A stretch of 64,000 bases of DNA from an uncultured Sphingomonas sp. (GCF_934560975.1 NZ_CAKTFO010000009.1:32378-96377); one strand, 5' to 3'. Counted from the stretch's first letter, positions 10,968 to 20,532 are shown. Notes: a model not told the origin generated them from the sequence alone. Numbers and translations: made by a program.

Positions 10968-12195
10968 TCGCCGCCATCCCGCTGCAATAGAGGCCGACCA
11001 GCGACAGGCCACCCATGCTCGCCATCGCCTGCGCCGCAAAGGGCGTGAGCCCGCCGCCGAGGATGCCGGCCAGGTTGAAGGCCATCGACACGCCGGTATA
11101 GCGCACCAGCGGCGGGTAGAGGCTGGGGAGCCAACCGCCGAGCGGGCCATAGGTGAAGCCCATCACGAACAGGGCGACACACAGGAACAGGAACATCAAG
11201 GCGAGCGAGCCCGATCCCATCAGCGGCTGGACCAAGAAGCCCAGCAGGATCGCGGCGACCGATCCACCGATCAGCACCCGCCGCTCGTCCCAGTGGCGAT
11301 CGGCGGCCCAGGCGGCGAGGATGATGCCCACCCCCATCAGCAGGATCGCGCCCAGCTGCACCGACAGCATCTGCTGCATGGTGAAGCCCAGCGTCTTGAC
11401 GCCGTAGCCGAGCGCAAAAGCGGTCGCGAGATAATAGAGGACGAAGCAGGCGATCGCCCCCAATGTACCGCCGATCAGCGGCTTGCTGTCCCGCGCGATC
11501 AGGGTGGCCAGCGGCACCTTGGGCGGTTCCGCCTCCGCCAGTGCAGCCGCGAATTGCGGCGTTTCGGCCAGCTTCAGGCGGATCCACAGGCCCACCCCCA
11601 CCAGCAGGGCCGAGGCGGCGAAGGGGATGCGCCAGCCCCAGTCGCGAAACTCCTGTGGGGTCAGGATCAAGCCGAGGATGAGGAAAAAGCCGTTGGCCGC
11701 CAGGAAGCCGACGGGAGCGCCCAGTTGCGGAAACATGCCGAAGCGCGCGCGCCAGCCGGGGGGCGCATGCTCCACCGCCAGCAGCGCCGCCCCGCCCCAC
11801 TCCCCGCCCAGGCCGAAACCCTGGCCGAAGCGCAGCACGCACAGCAGCAGGGCCGCGGTCCACCCGGCGGTGGCATAGGTCGGCAGCACCGCGACCAATG
11901 TGGTCGATATGCCCATGGTGAGGAGCGAGGCCACCAGGGTCGACTTGCGCCCGACCCGGTCACCGAAATGCCCGAAGAAGATGGAGCCCAAGGGCCGCGC
12001 CACGAAGGCGACGCCCAGCGTGGCGAACGCCGCCAGCTGCTGCGTCTCCTTGACCGCGCTCGGGAAGAACAATTCGCCGAACACCAGGCTGGCGGCGGTG
12101 GCATAGACGTAGAAGTCGTAGAACTCGATTGCCGTGCCGATCAGGCTGGCCGCCAGCACGCGCCGCGTCGATGGTCCAGTGCCGCCCTTGCTCAT
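10927..12195 (-). CDS. MFS transporter, metabolite:H+ symporter (MHS) family
   Basis: A 422-residue protein with 12 hydrophobic segments. It carries the MHS hallmarks GTAIEFYDFYVYATAA in TM1, the cytoplasmic loop FGHFGDRVGRK and FGLGGEWGGAALL in TM5. Relatives (ProP, ShiA, KgtP, CitA) import osmolytes, shikimate or organic acids; the substrate cannot be read from the sequence. The ATG at 12195 follows a purine-rich GGGGAGGGGAGAG, a strong ribosome site; a longer frame to 12282 lacks one. It converges on rsmD with a 41-base overlap. Confidence 0.9.
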   Translation of the reverse strand: MSKGGTGPSTRRVLAASLIGTAIEFYDFYVYATAASLVFGELFFPSAVKETQQLAAFATLGVAFVARPLGSIFFGHFGDRVGRKSTLVASLLTMGISTTLVAVLPTYATAGWTAALLLCVLRFGQGFGLGGEWGGAALLAVEHAPPGWRARFGMFPQLGAPVGFLAANGFFLILGLILTPQEFRDWGWRIPFAASALLVGVGLWIRLKLAETPQFAAALAEAEPPKVPLATLIARDSKPLIGGTLGAIACFVLYYLATAFALGYGVKTLGFTMQQMLSVQLGAILLMGVGIILAAWAADRHWDERRVLIGGSVAAILLGFLVQPLMGSGSLALMFLFLCVALFVMGFTYGPLGGWLPSLYPPLVRYTGVSMAFNLAGILGGGLTPFAAQAMASMGGLSLVGLYCSGMAAISVVALLALGARR

Positions 12196-12292
12196 CCGCT
12201 CTCCCCTCCCCGCCGTTACAGGCCGCCTCCTATCCAGCGGCGCGGGCGCGCTGTCGAGAGTGGACAGGCCGGTGATGGACATCGGACAGGGG

Positions 12293-12324
12293 CAAAAAGA
12301 AAGGGGCCGCCGTGGCGACCCCTT
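12293..12324 (-). terminator. Rho-independent terminator of the 12350-12721 gene
   Basis: AAGGGG-C-CGCC (12301-12311) and GGCG-A-CCCCTT (12314-12324) form an 11-pair stem with one mismatch and a 2-base loop. On the minus strand it is followed by TTCTTTTTG. It lies about 25 bases after the stop of the small secreted protein gene. This is the clearest intrinsic terminator in the window. Confidence 0.75.
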
Positions 12325-12349
12325 CCCGTAACGACGATGTCGGTCGCGA

Positions 12350-12721
12350 TCAGCGACGGCGACGGCCGCCGCCCTGCACGCACTTGTCCGTCACCGAACG
12401 CGAGCAGCGCGGCAGGTTGGCGCTGTCGACCGGCGTCGGATTGGTCATGTTGGACTGCATGCCCGAGGAGGAGGTCATCGCAGCATCGGGTGCCGGCGGT
12501 GCGCTCATGGCCGGATCGGCCGGGGCGGTCGTGGGCGCACCCATGCCCGGATCGGTCGCACCCGGCGTCATCGCGCCGGTGTCGGGAGTGGCGGGATCCA
12601 TCGGCGCGATGCCCGGCGTGGTTGCGCCCGGTGCGTCCGTCGTCGTGGTAGACGGCATGTCCTGCGCTATCGCAGCGGTGCCAAGGCTCAGGCCGGCGAG
12701 GATCAGCAACGTCTTCTTCAT
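12350..12721 (-). CDS. Small secreted Pro/Thr/Ala/Met-rich protein
   Basis: A 123-residue protein with a signal peptide (MKKTLLILAGLSLGTAAIA) and a low-complexity mature region of repeated DP, AP, TTP and GAM units. The end is short and basic, with two cysteines (LPRCSRSVTDKCVQGG) before a run of arginines. AAGGAGG sits just upstream of ATG 12721 and a strong terminator follows, so it is a well-defined single gene. No domain was recognised; an envelope or periplasmic role is only an inference from the signal peptide. Confidence 0.75.
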   Translation of the reverse strand: MKKTLLILAGLSLGTAAIAQDMPSTTTTDAPGATTPGIAPMDPATPDTGAMTPGATDPGMGAPTTAPADPAMSAPPAPDAAMTSSSGMQSNMTNPTPVDSANLPRCSRSVTDKCVQGGGRRRR

Positions 12722-12871
12722 GGTACACCTCCTTGCGTTGGTGCGCCGGCGAGTTCGACCCGCTCGGCCGCAATAACAAACATGAACTCAACGGCAGACC
12801 CTACCGATCAACGGGGCGTAAAGTTCCATCGACGCTTGCCCCGCCCACTGCCGTTCCCTACCTGTTCGCGG

Positions 12872-15160
12872 GTGAGTCTTCCTGCTGCATCCCCGTCCGA
12901 ACCCGCCTATCTGCGCGGGCTGAACATACCCCAGCGCGATGCGGTGCTGAGCAGCGAGGGGCCGGTCCTGGTGCTGGCGGGCGCGGGAACCGGCAAGACG
13001 GCCGCCCTCACCGCGCGGCTGGCGCACCTGATCGCCACCCGCCGCGCCTGGCCGAGCGAGATCCTGGCCGTCACCTTCACCAACAAGGCCGCGCGCGAGA
13101 TGCGCGAGCGGGTCGGACGGATCATGGGCGAACAGGTGGAGGGGATGCCGTGGCTCGGCACCTTTCACTCGGTCGCGGCGAAGATGCTACGCCGCCATGC
13201 CGAACTGGTCGGCCTGCAATCCAACTTCACCATCCTCGACACGGACGACCAGCTGCGCCTGTTGAAGCAGTTGATCCAGGCGGCGGAACTGGACGAGAAA
13301 CGCTGGACCGCGCGCGCGCTGGCCGGGCTGATCGACCGGTGGAAGAACCGGGGCTGGACCCCGGCGGAAATCGACGCGGCGGAGAGCGAGGCGTTCGCCA
13401 ACGGGCGCGGAGCGGAACTGTACGCCAACTACCAACAAAGGTTGCGGGCGGTGAATGCCTGCGACTTCGGCGACCTGCTGCTGCACATGCTGGTAATCCT
13501 GAAGACGCACCGCGACGTGCTGGCGCACTATCAGCAGCGTTTCCACTACATCATGGTGGACGAATATCAGGACACCAATGCCAGCCAGTATCTGTGGCTG
13601 CGGCTGCTGGCGCAGGAGCGGAAGAATATCTGCTGCGTGGGTGACGACGATCAGTCCATCTATTCGTGGCGCGGCGCGGAAGTCGCCAACATTCTCCGCT
13701 TCGAGCGTGACTTCCCGGGCGCCAAGGTGATCCGGCTGGAACAGAATTACCGCTCCACCCCGCACATCCTCGGCGCGGCCAGCGGGCTGATCGCGCAGAA
13801 TGGCGGGCGGCTGGGCAAGACGCTGTGGACCGAAATCGACGTGGGCGAGAAGGTTCGCGTCATCGGCGTGTGGGACGGGCCGGAGGAGGCCCGCCGCGTC
13901 GGTGAGGAGATCGAAGGAGCACAGCGTGCCGGCCAGACGCTGGACACAATGGCGATCCTGGTGCGCGCGCAGTTCCAGACGCGCGAGTTCGAGGACCGTT
14001 TTATCGCGATCGGCCTGCCCTATCGCATTGTCGGCGGCTTCCGCTTCTACGAACGGGCAGAAATCCGCGATGCCTTGGCCTATTTGCGCGTGATCGCGCA
14101 GCCGGCTGATGATCTGGCGTTCGAGCGGATCGTGAACGTCCCCAAGCGCGGCTTGGGCGACAAGGCGGTGGCCAAGGTCCACCAACTGGCGCGGGCGGAA
14201 GGGCTGCCGCTCACCACTGCGGCCGCGCGCATCCTCGACACGGACGAGCTGACACCGCAGGCACGCCGGGCGATGGGCAATCTGATCGGCGACATTGCGC
14301 GCTGGCGTTCGCGCCTGAACGAACTGCCCCATGCCGAGCTTGCCCGGCTGATGCTGGACGAAAGCGGCTATACCGGCATGCTCCAGGCGGAGAAGTCGGC
14401 CGAGGCGACGGGACGGCTGGAGAACCTGACCGAGCTGACCCGCGCCATGGAAGAATATGAAACGCTGGGCGCTTTCCTGGAACATGTCAGCCTGGTGATG
14501 GACAATGATGCCGACCAGGATCGCGACAAGGTCACGCTGATGACCATCCATGCCGCCAAGGGGCTGGAATTCGACACGGTGTTCCTGGCCGGGTGGGAGG
14601 AAGGCGTGTTCCCGTCGCAGCGCGCCCTGGACGAAGGCGGCACCGCGTCGCTGGAGGAGGAGCGCCGGCTGGCCTATGTCGCCATCACCCGCGCGCGCAA
14701 GCGGTCCTACATCCTCCATGCCGCCAACCGCCGCATCTATGGCCAGTGGACCAGCTCTATCCCGTCCCGCTTCGTGACCGAATTGCCGCCCGAGCATGTC
14801 GACAGCGAGACGACCATGAGCGGCGGCGAGAGCCTGTGGCGGGCGCAATGGAGCGAACAGGCCGATCCCTTCGCCCATGTCGCGCGCGAGCGGCCGGGAC
14901 AGGCGGCGACGCGCGGCCCCGGCTGGCAGCGGGCGGCGCAGAAGCCGCTCGACATGGCCCCCACCCGCCTGGCCGAGGTGAAGGCAAGCGCCGCCAGCTT
15001 CGCCGCGAAGTCGCGCGCTGACCTGACGCTCGGGCAGCGCGTGTTCCATTCCAAGTTCGGCTATGGCGCGATCGCGAAGATCGAAGGCAACAAGCTGGAG
15101 ATCGATTTCGAACATGCCGAGCGCAAGCGGGTTCTCGACAGTTTCGTGACGCTCGCCTGA
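12872..15160 (+). CDS. uvrD: UvrD/PcrA-type ATP-dependent DNA helicase
   Basis: A superfamily 1A 3-prime to 5-prime helicase of about 762 residues, for nucleotide-excision and mismatch repair. It shows the Q motif (GLNIPQRDAV), Walker A GAGTGKT near residue 40, TFTNKAAREMRERV, VDEYQDTNASQ (Walker B), GDDDQSIYSWRGA, LEQNYRS, the VTLMTIHAAKGLEFD motif and RRLAYVAITRARK. A C-terminal Tudor-like tail (GQRVFHSKFGYGAI) typical of PcrA is present. The start is uncertain: GTG 12872 gives the usual sphingomonad N-terminus; ATG 12782 would add 30 low-complexity residues. Neither has a clear Shine-Dalgarno. Confidence 0.95.
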   Translation: MSLPAASPSEPAYLRGLNIPQRDAVLSSEGPVLVLAGAGTGKTAALTARLAHLIATRRAWPSEILAVTFTNKAAREMRERVGRIMGEQVEGMPWLGTFHSVAAKMLRRHAELVGLQSNFTILDTDDQLRLLKQLIQAAELDEKRWTARALAGLIDRWKNRGWTPAEIDAAESEAFANGRGAELYANYQQRLRAVNACDFGDLLLHMLVILKTHRDVLAHYQQRFHYIMVDEYQDTNASQYLWLRLLAQERKNICCVGDDDQSIYSWRGAEVANILRFERDFPGAKVIRLEQNYRSTPHILGAASGLIAQNGGRLGKTLWTEIDVGEKVRVIGVWDGPEEARRVGEEIEGAQRAGQTLDTMAILVRAQFQTREFEDRFIAIGLPYRIVGGFRFYERAEIRDALAYLRVIAQPADDLAFERIVNVPKRGLGDKAVAKVHQLARAEGLPLTTAAARILDTDELTPQARRAMGNLIGDIARWRSRLNELPHAELARLMLDESGYTGMLQAEKSAEATGRLENLTELTRAMEEYETLGAFLEHVSLVMDNDADQDRDKVTLMTIHAAKGLEFDTVFLAGWEEGVFPSQRALDEGGTASLEEERRLAYVAITRARKRSYILHAANRRIYGQWTSSIPSRFVTELPPEHVDSETTMSGGESLWRAQWSEQADPFAHVARERPGQAATRGPGWQRAAQKPLDMAPTRLAEVKASAASFAAKSRADLTLGQRVFHSKFGYGAIAKIEGNKLEIDFEHAERKRVLDSFVTLA

Positions 15161-15175
15161 TCCTCGCGGGCCGGC

Positions 15176-17221
15176 TTACCCGCCGGTCCGCTTTGTCCAG
15201 CGATCCATCCAGCCGAACACCTCCCCGTGCCACTGGAGCGAGTTGCGGGGCTTCACCACCCAGTGGTTCTCGTCCGGAAAGACGACCAGGCGCGAGGGTA
15301 TGTCACGCCGCTGGAGGGCGGTGAAAGCGGCGATCCCCTGCGTATAGGGGATGCGGAAATCCTTCTCGCTCGTGATCACCAGCTGTGGCGTCTTCCAATC
15401 GGCGACATGGTTGACCGGGTTCCACCGCTCATATTCGGCGGCCGCCTCGTAATATGGCCTGCCGCCATGTTCCCATTCGTCGAACCATAGTTCCTCGGTT
15501 TCATAGGCCATGGCGCGGGCGTCGAACACGCCGTCATGCTGGACGATGCACTTGAACCGGTCGGGCCAATTGCCTTCGATCCAGTTCATCATATAGCCGC
15601 CATAGGAGGCACCGGCGGCGCAGGCATTGTCGCCGTCGACGAAGTCGAACCGCTCCACCGCCGCCTTGAGGCCGAGCTTGAGGTCGGTCAGCGGCTTGCC
15701 GCCCCACTGCCGGTTGATCGCATTGGTGAAGGCTTGACCGTAGCCGGTGGAGCCATGGAAATCGACGGACACCACCGCATAGCCATGGCCGGCCCACGCC
15801 ATCGGGTTCCAGCGATAGGACCAGGTGTCCCCGAACGAACTTTGCGGCCCGCCATGCACCAAAAAGGCGAGCGGCGCTTTGGTACCCGGTGCTAGTTGCG
15901 CCGGCTTGACCGCAAAGCCCCACACCGTGTCGCCGTCCGCGCCTTTGTAGGTGAAGCGGGTGACGGTCGGCAGGTCGATGCCCGCGAGCTTGGCGGCATT
16001 GACGTTGGTGAGGCGCGTGGTGCGGCCATCGGCATTCCACCGCCAGAGGTCGCCCGGCGCGGTCAGGCTGTCCAGCGCGTAGACGAACCCGCCCGCCGGC
16101 AGCGGCGTGAGCGCGGAGACATGGCCCGCGCCGGTCAGCCGGTGGACCTTGCCATCGCCCAGGTCGACGCGGAACGCCGGCTGATCCAGCAGGTCGCCCG
16201 CCGTGACATAGAGTCTGCGCGAATCCGCTGCCCAGGCGATGGTGGCGACCGATCGGTCCCACGCCTCGGTCAAGGCGCGCGTCCTGCCGGTCGCAAGCTC
16301 GCGCACCCACAGCACCTGGCGGTCGGCCTCGTAACCCGGCCGCTTCATCGCCGCCCAGGCGAGCCAGCGCCCATCCGGTGAGACGGTCGGCAGCGTGTCG
16401 GTCGCGCGATTTCCGGCGGTGAGGTTGGTCGGGGCCGCCGATCCGTCAGCGGGCGCGGAAAAGATGTCGAGGTTGGTGGAAAGCGACTCGATTCGTCCAG
16501 CCTCACGCAGGGTGAAGAAGATGGTGCGGCCGTCCGCGCTCCAGCTGAACTCCTCGGCGCCGCCATAGGGCTTGGATGGCGTGTCGCCCACCAGGCCGCC
16601 GACAATGGCCCTGCCCGGCTCCGCCGCCTTGCCGCCGCTCAACGGGATGACGAACGCCTGCGACCTTTGCCCATCGGCCCAATTGTCCCAATGGCGCACG
16701 AACAATTGTTCGTAAGTGCGCGCGCTGCCGGCATTCTTGTCCTTGGGCGCCTGCTCGACCGCGAGCGAGGCGGCGCCCACCGGACGATCCGCCCACACCA
16801 GGATGGCATTGCCTTTCGGCGACAGCTTGAAGCCTGACAGGTCGAACGCTCCGGTCACCTGCACCGGCTCGCTGCCGGTCATGCCGACCCGCCAGACGGC
16901 GTTGGACTGGCCGCGATCGGACAGGAAATAGAGCTGGCCGTCCGGTGCGAATGCCGGATCCACCTCGTTCGCCTGGGCCAGCGACGCGAACCTGGCCGGC
17001 GTCGCGCCCTTGGCCTTGAGGTCGAGCCGCCATAAGTCGTTCATGCCCCGGTTCGCGGCCAGGTCGGTCTCGCGCTGCTGCCAAACCAGCCAGCGACCAT
17101 CGGGCGAGACCACGGGCGCGCTGACCCGTGAGAGCATGACCAAGTCTTGCGGCGTGAACGGTCGGGCCAAAGCGGAACCGGCGAGCAGAGCGGCAAGTGC
17201 CGCAGCGGTGAGGGCTTTCAT
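15176..17221 (-). CDS. Secreted S9-family prolyl oligopeptidase / dipeptidyl-peptidase
   Basis: About 681 residues. A signal peptide (MKALTAAALAALLAGSALA) is followed by a beta-propeller with WD40-like/TolB repeats (SPDGRWLVWQQ, SADGRTIFF, SPDGRWLAWAA), then an alpha/beta-hydrolase domain. The triad is visible: Ser in GASYGGYM (about residue 538), Asp in SEKDFRIPY (about 623) and His in DENHWV (about 653). It probably cleaves short peptides in the periplasm; the closest types are acyl-peptide hydrolase/DPP-like S9C enzymes. The start could also be ATG 17233 or further upstream. It converges on uvrD with a 15-base gap. Confidence 0.9.
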   Translation of the reverse strand: MKALTAAALAALLAGSALARPFTPQDLVMLSRVSAPVVSPDGRWLVWQQRETDLAANRGMNDLWRLDLKAKGATPARFASLAQANEVDPAFAPDGQLYFLSDRGQSNAVWRVGMTGSEPVQVTGAFDLSGFKLSPKGNAILVWADRPVGAASLAVEQAPKDKNAGSARTYEQLFVRHWDNWADGQRSQAFVIPLSGGKAAEPGRAIVGGLVGDTPSKPYGGAEEFSWSADGRTIFFTLREAGRIESLSTNLDIFSAPADGSAAPTNLTAGNRATDTLPTVSPDGRWLAWAAMKRPGYEADRQVLWVRELATGRTRALTEAWDRSVATIAWAADSRRLYVTAGDLLDQPAFRVDLGDGKVHRLTGAGHVSALTPLPAGGFVYALDSLTAPGDLWRWNADGRTTRLTNVNAAKLAGIDLPTVTRFTYKGADGDTVWGFAVKPAQLAPGTKAPLAFLVHGGPQSSFGDTWSYRWNPMAWAGHGYAVVSVDFHGSTGYGQAFTNAINRQWGGKPLTDLKLGLKAAVERFDFVDGDNACAAGASYGGYMMNWIEGNWPDRFKCIVQHDGVFDARAMAYETEELWFDEWEHGGRPYYEAAAEYERWNPVNHVADWKTPQLVITSEKDFRIPYTQGIAAFTALQRRDIPSRLVVFPDENHWVVKPRNSLQWHGEVFGWMDRWTKRTGG

Positions 17222-17305
17222 GCGTGGCTGCATGAACAAGGCCATGCCCGGACACAAGCTGCCGCGCGACGGCGGGGGCCGCCCCGCGCGGAAAGCGTGC
17301 GATGC

Positions 17306-17728
17306 CTAGCGCCCGATCACCCGCGCAACCTCCCGCGCCACCACCCGCTCGACCAGGTCCGGCAGATTGGCATCGAGCCATTCCTTCAACATCGGGCGCA
17401 GCATTTCGCGAACCAGCCCGTCCAGCGTATTGTCGGCCGCATTGGGATCGATGGCGAGGCTCGCCAGGGTCGCCAACGCGGCCTTGCTCGCCTCTGCCGT
17501 CCGCGCCGAGATCAACGCCCCCGCCCCCGCCGCCGGCGCGGACTGGCCCGGGCCGGGCGTGGGCGCGGCGCCGAGTTCGAGGACGTCATCCTCCCCCGCC
17601 AATGCGGGCGTGGGTGCTGGTGCGGGCGGCAATGCACCGCGTCGCACGGCGTCCACGTCCGCGCTGATGATGCGCTTGATGGAAGCCAGCACGTCTTCCA
17701 TCGACTGTTCAGGGCCGCCGTCGCTCAT
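17306..17728 (-). CDS. popZ: Polar organizing protein PopZ (DUF2497)
   Basis: A 140-residue protein with the PopZ layout. There is a short N-terminal amphipathic helix (EQSMEDVLASIKRIISAD), a disordered Pro/Ala/acidic linker (about residues 30-70) and three C-terminal helices ending LVREMLRPMLKEWLDANLPD and VERVVAREVARVIGR. PopZ oligomerises at the cell pole and tethers ParB-parS and cell-cycle kinases in alphaproteobacteria. The linker is shorter than in Caulobacter. It lies 16 bases after tolC on the same strand, a common neighbourhood in this order. Confidence 0.9.
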   Translation of the reverse strand: MSDGGPEQSMEDVLASIKRIISADVDAVRRGALPPAPAPTPALAGEDDVLELGAAPTPGPGQSAPAAGAGALISARTAEASKAALATLASLAIDPNAADNTLDGLVREMLRPMLKEWLDANLPDLVERVVAREVARVIGR

Positions 17729-17744
17729 TGCCCCATGCTATCGC

Positions 17745-19238
17745 CTAGTTCCGCGGCGGAGTCACGGGGCGGGACTCGCCCGGCGTGTACGGCTGCACGT
17801 CCGCATTGTCCGGGGTCTGTCCGGTGGTGCGGGTGCTGCGCGACGTGTAGCGGCGATTATCGCTCCAGTCGCCGAACCGGTTGCGCACGCGATCATAATT
17901 CGACAGCGGATCATAGAGCGCGCCGCCGTCCAGACCCAAATCGCGCGCCTCTGCATGGCCCATGGCGTTCAGCAGGGCGAAGCCCGCCACATATTGATCC
18001 CGCTGGGCGGACACCAGCGACACCTGCGCGTTCAGCAATTCCTGCTCCGCATTCAACACCTCGATCACCGTGCGCGTGCCGACGCTGTTTTCCGCGCGCA
18101 CGCCTTCCAACGCCAGCGTGTTGGCGGACACCGCCTGCTGATTGGCGGTGATGGCCGCGCCCGCGGCCTGATAGACCGCAAAGGCGCCGCGCACGCGCGA
18201 CACGACCAGCCGTTCGATCGAGATGGACTGTTCCAGCGCCTGGTTCTCGATCGCCTGTGCCTGGCGGACACGCGCACCGACCAGCCCGCCCTGGTATAGC
18301 GGTACGGACAGGCTGACGCCGAGATTGTTCTGCCCCTGCGTCTGGTCGATACCCGGCGTGTTGTTGGGCAGGCCGACCTGGCGCGCGCGGGTGCCGAGAT
18401 AATCGTTGTAGCTCGACCCACCGATGGCCGACAGGGTCGGCAGGCGCTGCGCCCGCGTCGCGCGCACGTCATATTGCGCGGCCTGGGTGGTGGCGGTGGC
18501 GGTGGCGATAGCAGGGCTGCTCTTGAGCGCGATGTCCACCGCCTGGTCGGATGTGGCCGGCAGGACCGGCAAGGCCGGTGGCTGCTCCAGCCGCTCGGGC
18601 CAGCTGCCGATCACGCGGCGATAATTTTCGCGGCTGGAGGTGAGATTGCCTTGCGCGGTCGCCAGCTGGCTGCGTGCCAGGCTGAGCCGCGCTTCGGATT
18701 GGGCGACGTCGGTGCGGGTAAGGTCGCCCACCTCGAACCGGTCGCGGCTGGCGCGCACATTCGTGTTCAGCACGTCGACATTCTTCTTGCGCAGATCGAC
18801 GATCGCCTGATCGCGGATCACGTCCATATAGGTGCCGACCGCCTCGGTGAAGGTGTTGCCCTCGACCGTGCGCAGGTCCGACCGCCCGGCTACCACCCGC
18901 GCTTCGGCGGCGTTGATGGCGTTGCGGACGCGACCGCCCTGGAATAGCGGGTAGTTGAGGTTCACCTGCCCCGTCAGCACGCGCGCGCCATTGTCCAGGC
19001 GGCTCAGTCCGTTGCTGCTCTGGGTGACGCCCACCACCCCCGTGACACCCAGCCGTGAGGCGGCCTTGGCGATCGGCACGCCTTCGTCCGTCGCCTGAAG
19101 CTGCGCGCGGGCCGCGTTCAGATCGGGGCTGTCGGTATAGGTCTGGTTGAAGGCATCACGCAGCGTCGTCGCCGACGCGGGCATTGCCGTCAGCGCCGTG
19201 CCTGCCATCATCCCCCAGATCAGCCCCCGCTTGACCAT
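17745..19238 (-). CDS. tolC: TolC-family outer-membrane efflux/secretion channel
   Basis: A 497-residue outer-membrane factor. It has a signal peptide ending ASA, then two homologous OEP repeats of long coiled-coil helices. Motifs include LNYPLFQGGRVRNAI in the first half and LSVPLYQGGLVGARVRQAQ in the second, and GTRTVIEVLNAEQELLNAQ, all characteristic of TolC. The C-terminal tail after about residue 430 is polar and probably disordered. It trimerises to form the exit duct for type I secretion and RND pumps. The isoaspartate-methyltransferase-like gene lies 18 bases upstream and popZ 16 bases downstream. Confidence 0.95.
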   Translation of the reverse strand: MVKRGLIWGMMAGTALTAMPASATTLRDAFNQTYTDSPDLNAARAQLQATDEGVPIAKAASRLGVTGVVGVTQSSNGLSRLDNGARVLTGQVNLNYPLFQGGRVRNAINAAEARVVAGRSDLRTVEGNTFTEAVGTYMDVIRDQAIVDLRKKNVDVLNTNVRASRDRFEVGDLTRTDVAQSEARLSLARSQLATAQGNLTSSRENYRRVIGSWPERLEQPPALPVLPATSDQAVDIALKSSPAIATATATTQAAQYDVRATRAQRLPTLSAIGGSSYNDYLGTRARQVGLPNNTPGIDQTQGQNNLGVSLSVPLYQGGLVGARVRQAQAIENQALEQSISIERLVVSRVRGAFAVYQAAGAAITANQQAVSANTLALEGVRAENSVGTRTVIEVLNAEQELLNAQVSLVSAQRDQYVAGFALLNAMGHAEARDLGLDGGALYDPLSNYDRVRNRFGDWSDNRRYTSRSTRTTGQTPDNADVQPYTPGESRPVTPPRN

Positions 19239-19256
19239 CAGCCCCCCCCCTGGCTC

Positions 19257-19889
19257 TTAGAACGTGAACTGTTTGGGCTTGACGAACCCGGGCAGGACCG
19301 GCGCCTCGGCATCGGCGAAGCTGATCATGGCGAAGCTTCCGCCCGCCTTGCGCCCGATCGCCAGACGGGTGACGCCGCCTTCCAGCACGGGCGCCGCGAT
19401 CCGGCCCCCGTCGACCAGCTGGTCCAGTATTTCGGCCGGGACATATTCGATCGCGCCGTCGAACAGGATCAGGTCGTACGGGCCGCTGGCCGGCCACCCG
19501 GCCGTCAGCGCCCCCTGAACACCGGTCACGTTGTCCGCCGACACGGCCGGGGCCGCGCCCTGCTCCAGCGCCACCACGCTGCCTGCCAGCTTGGCCAGCA
19601 CGGCGGCGGAATAGCCGGAGGATGCGCCGATCACGAGCGCGCGATCATGCTGCCGCACCCGCGCCTCGGTCAGCAATCGGCCGAGCACCATCGGCGAGGC
19701 CAGCGCGCGACCGTCGCCCAGCGGCAGCGAGATGTCGAGATAGGCTTGTCCGACCTGCCCCGCCGGAACGAAGCGCTCGCGCGGAACCTCTCCCATCGCT
19801 TCCACCACGCGGGGGTCGTTCACCGCCGTGGTGCGAAGCTGGCTTGCCACCATCGCGCGGCGCATCTGCTCGAAATTATGCTCGGTCAC
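19257..19889 (-). CDS. Protein-L-isoaspartate O-methyltransferase family protein
   Basis: A 210-residue cytosolic SAM-dependent methyltransferase of the PCMT family. It shows QMRRAMVASQLR, VPRERFVP, LASPMVLGRLL and the SAM site VIGASSGYSAAVLAKLAG, then LILFDGAIEYVP. The family repairs damaged aspartyl residues, but this alphaproteobacterial branch is divergent (GASSGY in place of GxGSGY), so activity is uncertain. GTG 19889 is chosen: it has AAGGG upstream, and the only ATG in frame (19919) lies inside the -10 element of the apparent promoter. It heads the tolC-popZ set. Confidence 0.85.
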   Translation of the reverse strand: MTEHNFEQMRRAMVASQLRTTAVNDPRVVEAMGEVPRERFVPAGQVGQAYLDISLPLGDGRALASPMVLGRLLTEARVRQHDRALVIGASSGYSAAVLAKLAGSVVALEQGAAPAVSADNVTGVQGALTAGWPASGPYDLILFDGAIEYVPAEILDQLVDGGRIAAPVLEGGVTRLAIGRKAGGSFAMISFADAEAPVLPGFVKPKQFTF

Positions 19890-19914
19890 CTGCTGGCCCT
19901 TCTGAGGTGTCTTA

Positions 19915-19943
19915 TTCATACAAGACACCGATGCTGTTGGCAA
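19915..19943 (-). promoter_or_regulatory. Promoter for the pcm-like/tolC/popZ set
   Basis: On the minus strand, TTGCCA (19938-19943) is 17 bases before TATGAA (19915-19920). Transcription would begin near 19908, giving a leader of about 20 bases before the GTG at 19889. This excludes the upstream ATG at 19919 as a start. Confidence 0.55.
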
Positions 19944-20063
19944 TGCATATCGAAGGCGCCCCCTGTCGCCAAGGGCGCGGATGCGGCGGCAAGGGCATAA
20001 ATCAGCAGGATCACACGGCCGGCGGCAGGGCTGCGCAGGCACGACGGCGACGCCGCAACGGGA

Positions 20064-20306
20064 TCATCCCTGCCGGTCGGGAAAATGCTTGTTGCACCGC
20101 GCGCAATAGCGTTCGCGGATGAACTTTTCCGAATAGGTGCGGCTGAAACATTGCGGGCAGGCCCATGACCGCGTCGGGCCGCGCCGTCGCCCGTAATCGG
20201 CCAGCGCACGCGCCTCGCGCCTGCGGTGGGACATGAGGGCATAAAGACCGGCCGTCACGCTGAGGCACAGCACGGCGACAATCAGGATAGCTATGGTGAA
20301 GTCCAT
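20064..20306 (-). CDS. Small membrane-anchored zinc-ribbon protein
   Basis: Eighty residues: an N-terminal transmembrane helix (TIAILIVAVLCLSVTAGLYA), a basic linker with RRRE and GRRRGP, then a four-cysteine ribbon CPQC...YCARC. The order suggests a cytoplasmic zinc ribbon attached to the inner membrane. No family name was recognised; related short ribbon proteins occur beside tRNA genes in sphingomonads. ATG 20306 is the only start that begins directly at the membrane segment. It is transcribed in the same direction as the tRNA-Cys gene upstream. Confidence 0.55.
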   Translation of the reverse strand: MDFTIAILIVAVLCLSVTAGLYALMSHRRREARALADYGRRRGPTRSWACPQCFSRTYSEKFIRERYCARCNKHFPDRQG

Positions 20307-20449
20307 TACACATGCACGATAGGTGGCGCATCGCCGCGACGCAATGCCGCCCTGTCCACTTCGCCGTTCGGCACCCGCCTGCAACAAGGCCCCGCAACGC
20401 GCCGCCGCCTTGCGGCGCCACGTCGCACGATCATCGCATCGGAGAAGAG

Positions 20450-20523
20450 TGGAGGCCCGAGCCGGAATCGAACCGGCGTGCAAGGATTTGCAGTCCTCTG
20501 CGTAACCACTCCGCCATCGGGCC
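20450..20523 (-). tRNA. tRNA-Cys (GCA)
   Basis: A 74-base cloverleaf on the minus strand. Acceptor stem GGCCCGA/TCGGGCC, anticodon loop with GCA flanked by CT and AA, T-loop GGTTCGATTCC, discriminator U and an encoded CCA end. A promoter with a perfect TTGACA lies just upstream (20533-20561). Confidence 0.95.
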
Positions 20524-20532
20524 GGAGGCGCG

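Noticed and set aside
19890..19919. ATG at 19919 as the start of the isoaspartate-methyltransferase-like gene
   Set aside because: It coincides with the -10 element TATGAA of the predicted promoter and has no ribosome site. GTG 19889 fits both.
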